Assembly (NCBI RefSeq): GCF_024172185.1
Contig: NZ_JAMZEC010000001.1
Coordinates: forward strand, 9,213,001 to 9,277,000
Source: Nonomuraea roseoviolacea subsp. carminata
GTDB taxonomy: Bacteria > Actinomycetota > Actinomycetes > Streptosporangiales > Streptosporangiaceae
Length of the DNA: 64,000 bases
Reading direction: 5' to 3'
Shown: in pieces, positions 58,517 through 64,000 of the stretch
How positions within the stretch are numbered: position 1 is the stretch's first letter
Layout of the letters: each line of letters begins with the position of its first letter
Position numbers and translations under genes: made by a program
Notes under the pieces: generated by a model
Told to the model about the DNA's origin: nothing
The model's database searches: none
What the model saw: the letters and a program-made list of their open reading frames with translations, nothing else

Positions 58517-59746
58517 TTGAACCACACCCTTGCCAGCTCTCCGCCGCCCGCCGGCGGGGACGGCGCGCCCGCGCGGTCGTCCTGCGCGCCGGGCGTGCGC
58601 TCGGGGGACCACCACGGGTCCCACCGGCACCTGCTCCTGGCGCCCGGCGCCGCGACCGGAGAGGGCCGGATCGACGCCGTCGTCGTGCCGACGGTGCGAC
58701 ATCGTCTGCGGCTGGGCCACGCCGCGACCCTGGCGAGGGAGCTCGGCTGCCCGCTCCTCGTGCTCTGCAGCGGCCCGTACACTGGGACGGCGCACCTGCG
58801 CCCCCTCGGCGCGCTGGGGGCCGAGGTGATCGCCGTCGACTTCGCGGGCAGCGCGGCGCTGCGGCTGCCCCGCTTCGAGACCTCGGCGATCCTGCCGCCC
58901 CGCTTCCGCCGCAGGACCGACACCGCGGCCAAGCGCAACCTCGCGCTGGCGCTGGCGCGGATGCTCTCCTGGGAGCGCGTCGTCTTCCTCGACGACGACA
59001 TCGAGGTCGGCGAGCCCGGCGACCTGCGCCGGGCGGCCGGGCTGCTCGACCGGTTCAGCGCCGTCGGCCTGTCGATCGCCGGCTTCCCGGACAACTCGGT
59101 CGTCTGCCACGCCTACCGGGCCGTCGGCGGCGCGCAGGAGTCGTTCGTCGGGGGCGGCGCGCTGGCCGTGGAGACCGCGCGCGACGTCGCGTTCTTCCCC
59201 GACATCTACAACGAGGACTGGTTCTACCTGCTCGAAGGTGACGGACTGCGCCCGCTGGCCGTGACCGGCACCGTACGGCAGGCGCCGTACGACCCCTTCC
59301 GCACCCCCGACCGGGCGCGCAACGAGGAGCTGGGCGACGTGCTGGCCGAGGGCCTGTTCTGGCTGCTGGACGAGGGCCGCACCATCGACGACGCGCACCA
59401 CGGGCACTGGGAGGAGTTCCTGGCCCGCAGGCACCGGTTCATCACGGGCGTCCTGCGGCGTCTCCCCGGCGCGTCCGTGGAGCCCGCGGAGAGGCGGCGC
59501 ATGGAGGAGGCGCTGAAGGCGGCGCTGGGCCGTCTGGCGATCATCACGCCGGACCTGTGCCTGGCCTACCTCGACGCCTGGCGGGCCGACCGGAAGTCCT
59601 GGAGCGACTTCGCCGCCCTCCTGCCGGCCGCCGGGACGGTGGACGAGGCCCTGCGCGCGCTGGCGGCCCCGGGCCACCGGCCGTTCACCACCCTGCGCCT
59701 GAACCCGCCCAGATCTGCCAAGCGTGATCGGTCGCCTTCGGCGTGA
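58517..59746 (+). CDS. Glycosyltransferase-like (GT-A fold) protein
   Basis: About 409 residues from TTG 58517 (start uncertain; GTG codons near 58589 may be used). Nucleotide-diphospho-sugar-type core: RIDAVVVPTVRHRLRLGHAATLARELGCPLLVL (~51-83), then KRNLALALARMLSWERVVFLDDDIEVGEP with the DDD metal site at 159-161, and YNEDWFYLLEGD around ~235. C-terminal helices. Family assignment is by motif only; it may be a glycosyltransferase or a nucleotidyltransferase. Pairs with the XRE regulator 81 bases upstream. Confidence 0.7.
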   Translation: MNHTLASSPPPAGGDGAPARSSCAPGVRSGDHHGSHRHLLLAPGAATGEGRIDAVVVPTVRHRLRLGHAATLARELGCPLLVLCSGPYTGTAHLRPLGALGAEVIAVDFAGSAALRLPRFETSAILPPRFRRRTDTAAKRNLALALARMLSWERVVFLDDDIEVGEPGDLRRAAGLLDRFSAVGLSIAGFPDNSVVCHAYRAVGGAQESFVGGGALAVETARDVAFFPDIYNEDWFYLLEGDGLRPLAVTGTVRQAPYDPFRTPDRARNEELGDVLAEGLFWLLDEGRTIDDAHHGHWEEFLARRHRFITGVLRRLPGASVEPAERRRMEEALKAALGRLAIITPDLCLAYLDAWRADRKSWSDFAALLPAAGTVDEALRALAAPGHRPFTTLRLNPPRSAKRDRSPSA

Positions 59747-59805
59747 CCTGACAGATTGTCGTTACGCGCTTGTTATGAACCGATTGACCCGTCGATCGTG
59801 AACGT

Positions 59806-60360
59806 ATGCGCTATGTCCGGATTCGGGCGGCCGTGGAGAAGGATCTTCCCGCGCTCGCGGGCGCCCTCGGGGAGGAGCCGTACTTCGTCACCCACCTCGC
59901 CCGGCAGCGAGCCGGGCACGGCGTGCTCCTGGTCGCCTGGCGGGCCTTCACCCCGGTCGGGCACGTGTACCTGTGGCTGGCACCGGCCGAGGAGCCCGAG
60001 GTCCGCGACCGGCTGCCCGGCGTGCCGCTGATCGTCCATCTGCGGGTGGCGCCGCAGCACCGCGGGCGGCGGATCGGGAGCCGGCTGATGGACGTGGCCG
60101 AGCGGCGGCTGAGCGAGCTGGGGCACGCGCGGGTGGCGCTCGGGGTGGACCTGGACAACCATCGCGCCCGCGCGCTGTACCGGCGGCGCGGCTACCGCGA
60201 CTGGCCGTACCCGCCGGTGCCGACCACGCGTGAGGTGTTCCGGCCCGACGGGCGCGTGGAGGCGCTGGCCGACGTGTGCCACATCCTCGTCAAGGATCTG
60301 CGGGACGCGCCGCGGCCCTACTCCCGGCGCCCCGCCCCGGGCGAGGCGCGCCGCCTGTGA
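59806..60360 (+). CDS. GNAT N-acetyltransferase
   Basis: 184 residues. Begins MRYVRIRAAVEKDLPALAGAL; acetyl-CoA loop HLRVAPQHRGRRIGSRLMD (Q/RxxGxG/A pattern, residues ~78-98), and NHRARALYRRRGYRD at ~124-138. The C-terminal ~25 residues are Pro/Arg-rich. Substrate unknown. ATG 59806 lies 59 bases after the glycosyltransferase-like stop. Confidence 0.9.
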   Translation: MRYVRIRAAVEKDLPALAGALGEEPYFVTHLARQRAGHGVLLVAWRAFTPVGHVYLWLAPAEEPEVRDRLPGVPLIVHLRVAPQHRGRRIGSRLMDVAERRLSELGHARVALGVDLDNHRARALYRRRGYRDWPYPPVPTTREVFRPDGRVEALADVCHILVKDLRDAPRPYSRRPAPGEARRL

Positions 60361-60642
60361 GGCGGCTCCGGCGCGTCGGGGAACGTCCGGCCGGGAATCT
60401 CGGGGCGCGCGCCACGTCGCAGAGCGCGACATCGGCCGCCCCTTCCGCGACGACCCGCCGGTCCTGACCGGCTTCATGCGCTTCCTCAGGCACGCCGACC
60501 ACTGGCGGTGGGCCGAGGAGGAGAACGCGGCGGCGCTCGACGCGGCGCGCGCGGCGGGCGTCGGGTGCGGCCGTGGTCCGGCGGCCCCTCGCGGGCTAGG
60601 ATCACCGAACATCGTTCTGGCCCCATGTGAGGATGTGCGCGG
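60361..60642. other. Gap with possible coding remnant
   Basis: In one + frame (~60400-60540) the translation HVAERDIGRPFRDDPPVLTG then FMRFLRHADHWRWAEEENAAAL looks protein-like but has no start, no Shine-Dalgarno and an ending of low complexity. It may be the tail of a lost gene. The end of the gap holds the promoter of the acyl-CoA synthetase. Confidence 0.35.
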
Positions 60643-62166
60643 ATGACCACTCGCCGGCATGCCATCGGAGACCTCCTGCGCCGCACGGCCGCGCGGCACC
60701 CCGCCAAGACCGCGATCGTGTACGGCGAGCTGCGGCAGAGCTACGCCGACCTCGACCGGGTGGTCAACCGCACCGCCAACGCCCTCGCCGCCCGCGGCGT
60801 GGGCAAGGGCGACCGGTTCGCGGTGTTCAGCCACAACAACCACGCGTTCGTGGTGGCCTACTTCGCGCTGGCCCGCCTCGGGGCGATCTCCGTGCCGGTC
60901 AACTTCATGCTCGGCGCGGCCGAGGTGGCCTACATCCTGGAGCACTCCGGGGCGACGGGCATCCTCGTGGAGGAGGCGCTGCTGCCGGTCGCGCGGGAGG
61001 CCGTCACCGGACGGGTCGCGGTCCGCGGGGTCATCGGCGCCGCGGACACCGGCTGGGAGGCGTTCGAGGAGTGGGCGGCGCACGGCGACGACTCCGAGCC
61101 CGACGTGGACATCGCCGACGACGACCCGGTGCAGCTCATGTACACCAGTGGCACCGAGTCGCGGCCCAAGGGCGCGGCCCTGTCCGGCCGGAGCCTGATC
61201 GCCCAGTACGTCACCTGCGTGGTGGACGGCGAGATGCGCCACGACGACGTCGAGGTGCACGCGCTGCCGCTCTACCACTGCGCGCAGCTGCACTGCTTCC
61301 TCACGCCCGGCGTCTACCTGGGCGCCACGAACATCGTCCTGCCCGGCCCCGACCCGGCCGCCGTCCTGGCCGCGATCGAGGCGGAGCGGGCCACCAAGCT
61401 GTTCTGCCCGCCGACCGTGTGGATCGCGCTGCTGCGCCACCCCGACTTCGACCGGCGCGACCTGTCGTCGCTGCGCAAGGGCTACTACGGGGCGTCCATC
61501 ATGCCGGTGGAGGTGCTGAAGGAGATCGCCGCGCGGCTGCCGGAGGTGCGGCTGTTCAACTTCTACGGCCAGACCGAGATGGCGCCGGTAGCCACGATCC
61601 TCGGCCCGGACGAGCAGCTCACCCGCCTCGGCTCGGCCGGCCGCCCGGCGCTGAACGTGGAGACGCGCGTGGTGGACGAGGAGGACCGGCCGGTGCCGCC
61701 CGGGGTGGTGGGCGAGATCGTGCACCGCAGCCCGCACGCGATGCTCGGCTACTGGAACGACCCGGACAAGACCGCCGAGGTCTTCCGCGGCGGCTGGTTC
61801 CACAGCGGCGACCTCGGGGTCATGGACGCCGACGGCTACCTCACGGTCGTGGACCGCAAGAAGGACATGATCAAGTCGGGTGGCGAGAACGTGGCCAGCC
61901 GCGAGGTCGAGGAGGCCATCTACGGGCACCCGGCGGTGGCCGAGGCCGCCGTGTTCGGGGTGCCGGACGAGAGGTGGATCGAGGCGGTGACGGCCGCGGT
62001 GGTGCTGCGCGAGGGGGCCACGCTGACAGCCGAGGAGCTGATCGCGTTCCTGCGCGAGCGGCTGGCGCCGTTCAAGACACCCAAGCGGGTGACGTTCGTC
62101 GAGGCCCTGCCGAAGAACGCCAGCGGCAAGGTCCTCAAGCGCGAACTCCGCACCACCGCCCGCTGA
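60643..62166 (+). CDS. AMP-forming acyl-CoA synthetase (FadD-like)
   Basis: 507 residues, ANL superfamily. P-loop MYTSGTESRPKGA at ~166-178 (YTSG-T-(E/T)-x-RPKG), FYGQTEM, GWFHSGDLGVMDADGYLTVVDRKKDMIKSGGENV (A5-A8 in pieces, residues ~385-420), and the C-terminal Lys in PKNASGKVLKRELR. Activates a fatty or aromatic acid as acyl-AMP then thioester. Acid specificity unknown. ATG 60643 precedes TTRRHAIGDLLRR. Convergent with the GntR gene. Confidence 0.94.
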   Translation: MTTRRHAIGDLLRRTAARHPAKTAIVYGELRQSYADLDRVVNRTANALAARGVGKGDRFAVFSHNNHAFVVAYFALARLGAISVPVNFMLGAAEVAYILEHSGATGILVEEALLPVAREAVTGRVAVRGVIGAADTGWEAFEEWAAHGDDSEPDVDIADDDPVQLMYTSGTESRPKGAALSGRSLIAQYVTCVVDGEMRHDDVEVHALPLYHCAQLHCFLTPGVYLGATNIVLPGPDPAAVLAAIEAERATKLFCPPTVWIALLRHPDFDRRDLSSLRKGYYGASIMPVEVLKEIAARLPEVRLFNFYGQTEMAPVATILGPDEQLTRLGSAGRPALNVETRVVDEEDRPVPPGVVGEIVHRSPHAMLGYWNDPDKTAEVFRGGWFHSGDLGVMDADGYLTVVDRKKDMIKSGGENVASREVEEAIYGHPAVAEAAVFGVPDERWIEAVTAAVVLREGATLTAEELIAFLRERLAPFKTPKRVTFVEALPKNASGKVLKRELRTTAR

Positions 62167-62322
62167 ACGACCGGCGGGATCAGCGCCGGCCTCTGACGAC
62201 GGGCCGGGTGAGTGGCATCGAGAGCGGCTCGGACATGGTCGGATGAGCGACGGCAAGAGCGTTCGGCCGGCCTTGGACGACGGTCGGGTGGGCGGCGTCA
62301 GAGAGCTGCTCGGCCGGACGCG

Positions 62323-62976
62323 TCACGTGAGCGGCTTGTAGGCGCGTCCGGCGGCCTCGATGTGGGCCTTCGCGGCGCGCCGCGCGGCCTCCGCGTCGCC
62401 GGCCCGGATCGCGCGCACGATGGCCTGATGCTGCTCGGTGATCGCGCCGGCCCAGTGGGGGTCGTCCAGGTTGGCCACGGTCGTCACCGCGATCCGGTCC
62501 CACACCCGGTGCAGGGTCTCCTCCAGGAACGGGTTGCCCGCGGCGGCGCCGATCGCGCGGTGCAGCGCCAGGTTGGCCTGCGCGGAGGCCCGCGGATCGT
62601 GCGCACGCACCGCGGCCTCCACCTCCTCCACCGCGCGGTCGAGCGCGTCGACCTCGGCGGGGGCGAGGCGGCCCTGGGCCTGCCGCCCGGCGGCGAGTTC
62701 CGCCGCCAGGGCCTCCAGGTCGGCGCGCAGCACGAACAGGTGCTGCGCCTCCATCGGACTGAGCGCCGCGACGGCCACGCCCCGCGCGGCCGGGACGACC
62801 AGCCCGTCGGTCAGCAGCCGGCCGATGGCCTCGCGGACCGGCGTCCGGCTGACTCCCAGGTCGGCGGCCAGGGCCATCTCGGTGAGCCGCTGGCCGGGCG
62901 CGTACGCGCCGTCGGAGAAGCGGCGGCGCAGGGCCGCGTACACCGCTTGGGCGCTGCCGGGCTGAAGATCGGTCAT
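62323..62976 (-). CDS. GntR-family regulator (FCD type)
   Basis: 217 residues from ATG 62976 (MTDLQPGSAQAVYAAL). Winged helix ~8-70: FSDGAYAPGQRLTEMALAADLGVSRTPVREAIGRLLTDGLV (in pieces). FCD domain ~75-210 with FVLRADLEALAAELAAG, ANLALHRAIGAAAGNP and ITEQHQAIVRAIRAGD; one helix holds the acidic/His metal pattern. A TATACT -10-like hexamer lies 6 bases before the ATG and a TTGCATGCAA palindrome just upstream, so the message is probably leaderless. ATG 63000 is the alternative start. Confidence 0.9.
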   Translation of the reverse strand: MTDLQPGSAQAVYAALRRRFSDGAYAPGQRLTEMALAADLGVSRTPVREAIGRLLTDGLVVPAARGVAVAALSPMEAQHLFVLRADLEALAAELAAGRQAQGRLAPAEVDALDRAVEEVEAAVRAHDPRASAQANLALHRAIGAAAGNPFLEETLHRVWDRIAVTTVANLDDPHWAGAITEQHQAIVRAIRAGDAEAARRAAKAHIEAAGRAYKPLT

Positions 62977-62982
62977 ACCATC

Positions 62983-63001
62983 AGTATACGTTGCATGCAA
63001 C
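62983..63001 (-). promoter_or_regulatory. Promoter and operator of the leaderless gntR
   Basis: GTTGCATGCAAC (62990-63001), a perfect 12-bp dyad, directly abuts TATACT (complement of 62983-62988), a likely -10 box, six bases from the ATG. Repressor bound here would block RNA polymerase. Confidence 0.7.
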
Positions 63002-63009
63002 CCTGTGGA

Positions 63010-63900
63010 TCATGATGTCGGGACGAGCGTGGCCGCCTTGGCGTGGCGGTACCAGTCGAGGATCTGCCCGCCGGTCCAGAACTCCACGTCGCGGTGGGCC
63101 CGGATGTGCGCCAGGGCCTGGTCGAAGTACTTCAGGCGGTGCGGCGCTCCCATGATGTACGGGTGCACGACCAGCGCCATCACCCGCGCCGACCCGGCGG
63201 AGTCGGCGTGCAGCTGGTCGAACTGGTCGGCCGCCCGCTGGAAGTACTCGCGCGCCGGATGGTGCTGGATCAGCATCATCGCCACGTCGTTGCACTCCTG
63301 CGTGTACGGGATGTTCACGATGGGGCTGGTGCGGGTGGCCAGCTCGACGGGCTGGTCGTCGAGCACCCAGTCGCAGACGTACTCGTAGCCCTCCTCGACG
63401 AGGATGTCCGGCGTCTCCCAGGTCTCGGTGAGGCCGGGGCCGAGCCAGCCGCGGGGCCGCCGGCCGGTGGCCGCCTCGATGGCGCGGGTGGTGGCGCCGA
63501 TGTCGGCCCGCTCGTCCTCGACCTTCTGCATGTTCTTCTGGGTGAACCCGTGGCCGACGAACTCCCACCCGCGTTCGAGGGCGGCCCGGGTGATCTGCGG
63601 GTAGTGCTCGACGGCCTGGCCGTTGACGGCGAGCGCGGCCGGGATGCCGTGGCGGTCCAGCACGTGGAGCATGCGCCAGAAGCCGACGCGGTTGCCGTAC
63701 TCGTGCCAGGCCCAGTTGGGCACGTCGGGGGCGGGGATGCCGCCCGCCGGCGGCGTGAGCACGGTGCGCGGCATGGGCTCGGTGTCGGACCAGGTCTCGA
63801 CGTTGACGATGACCCACACCGCCATCCGCTTGCCGCCGGGCAGGGTGAGCGCGGGACGGCCCTCGATGGGGTCGTAGGCGAGCCGTTCACTGGGACGCAT
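63010..63900 (-). CDS. Polysaccharide deacetylase-family protein (PuuE/allantoinase-like)
   Basis: 296 residues. Starts MRPSERLAYDPIEGRPALTLPGGKRMAVWVIVNVETW, then HGIPAALAVNGQAVEHYP, FVGHGFTQKNMQ (NodB motif H) and ATGRRPRGWLGPGLTETWETPDILVEEGYEYVCDW. Resembles the metal-free, PuuE-like group rather than exported chitin deacetylases; no signal peptide. Such genes lie with ureide, uric-acid or aromatic-ring degradation. Its first codons overlap the FAH-family gene stop. Likely co-regulated with the GntR gene downstream. Confidence 0.9.
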   Translation of the reverse strand: MRPSERLAYDPIEGRPALTLPGGKRMAVWVIVNVETWSDTEPMPRTVLTPPAGGIPAPDVPNWAWHEYGNRVGFWRMLHVLDRHGIPAALAVNGQAVEHYPQITRAALERGWEFVGHGFTQKNMQKVEDERADIGATTRAIEAATGRRPRGWLGPGLTETWETPDILVEEGYEYVCDWVLDDQPVELATRTSPIVNIPYTQECNDVAMMLIQHHPAREYFQRAADQFDQLHADSAGSARVMALVVHPYIMGAPHRLKYFDQALAHIRAHRDVEFWTGGQILDWYRHAKAATLVPTS

Positions 63901-64000
63901 GCGTGTCTCCTTCGGTGATGGTCACGGTGAGGGCGGGCAGGCCGGTGATCTCGACGTGGATCCGGTCGCCGGGCCGCACGGGGGCGACCCCCGCGGGAGT
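63887..64000 (-). CDS. Fumarylacetoacetate hydrolase-family protein, C-terminal end (rest outside window)
   Basis: The minus-strand frame reads TPAGVAPVRPGDRIHVEITG, then LPALTVTITEGDTHASQ and stop at 63889-63887, the common ending of the FAH superfamily. Only 37 codons are inside the window. It overlaps the deacetylase start by 14 bases, so the two are an operon. Substrate and gene name cannot be given. Confidence 0.75.
   Translation of the reverse strand, partial: TPAGVAPVRPGDRIHVEITGLPALTVTITEGDTHASQ

Noticed and set aside
62167..62322. Tandem repeat between the acyl-CoA synthetase and GntR genes
   Set aside because: CGGTCGGGTGG/CGGGCCGGGTG-like words are too degenerate to call a repeat.

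Overview
The window is 64 kb of very GC-rich DNA with strong third-position G/C bias and frequent GTG and TTG starts, typical of a filamentous actinobacterium. A predicted mycothiol-dependent maleylpyruvate isomerase relative, ECF sigma factors with short membrane partners, a SARP-type regulator, many TetR/GntR regulators and several large secreted proteases fit the Streptosporangiales/Streptomycetales. A Nonomuraea- or Streptosporangium-like source is my guess; no rRNA or other marker fixes it. I see no tRNA, rRNA, CRISPR array, insertion sequence or prophage.

Layout. 1-6.4 kb: end of phosphoketolase overlapping acetate kinase, a KhtTU-like K+/H+ antiporter pair, a pentapeptide-repeat protein and a flavoprotein disulfide reductase. 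6.4-16.7 kb: small membrane, stress and regulatory genes: DedA, a DUF5946-like protein, a CBS protein coupled to an ArsB/NhaD-type transporter, TetR plus a DUF6653-like protein, a cysteine-free HesB-like protein, an acetylxylan-esterase-family hydrolase, the divergent Ohr/OhrR pair, and a TetR/metallo-beta-lactamase-fold pair. 16.7-30 kb: exported proteins and their likely regulators: a 1,626-residue repeat protein, an S1 protease, a BTAD/SARP regulator, a GntR-ABC exporter operon with a clear operator, and an S8 subtilase facing a LuxR-type regulator. 31-41.9 kb: short regulator/enzyme pairs (PadR-hydrolase, TetR-SDR, TetR-SnoaL), several with long palindromic operators between the genes, plus an ECF42-type sigma factor with its DGPF partner.

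41.9-51.5 kb is the most interesting block. One tightly coupled minus-strand operon encodes an oligopeptide-type ABC importer (lipoprotein, two permeases, two ATPases), an M20 amidohydrolase, an N-terminal-nucleophile peptidase of the DmpA/NylC family and an aldehyde dehydrogenase. A divergent FadR-type GntR regulator sits at its head. The 15-bp operator-like palindrome at its promoter (ACTGGTC-N-GACCAGT) recurs 15 kb away in front of an SDR oxidoreductase, suggesting one dispersed regulon for import and breakdown of an amide- or peptide-like substrate.

51.6-64 kb: a class III cyclase, an ECF sigma factor with a membrane partner, a secreted M30-like metalloprotease ending at a good intrinsic terminator, an XRE regulator beside a glycosyltransferase-like protein, an acyl-CoA synthetase, and a probably leaderless GntR gene downstream of a polysaccharide deacetylase and the end of a fumarylacetoacetate-hydrolase-family gene.

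Minisatellites with 15- or 18-bp units recur. Two of them repeat the last codons and the stop codon of the adjoining gene. One methyltransferase is frameshifted, and one DinB-like gene is truncated and has ATC where its start codon should be.
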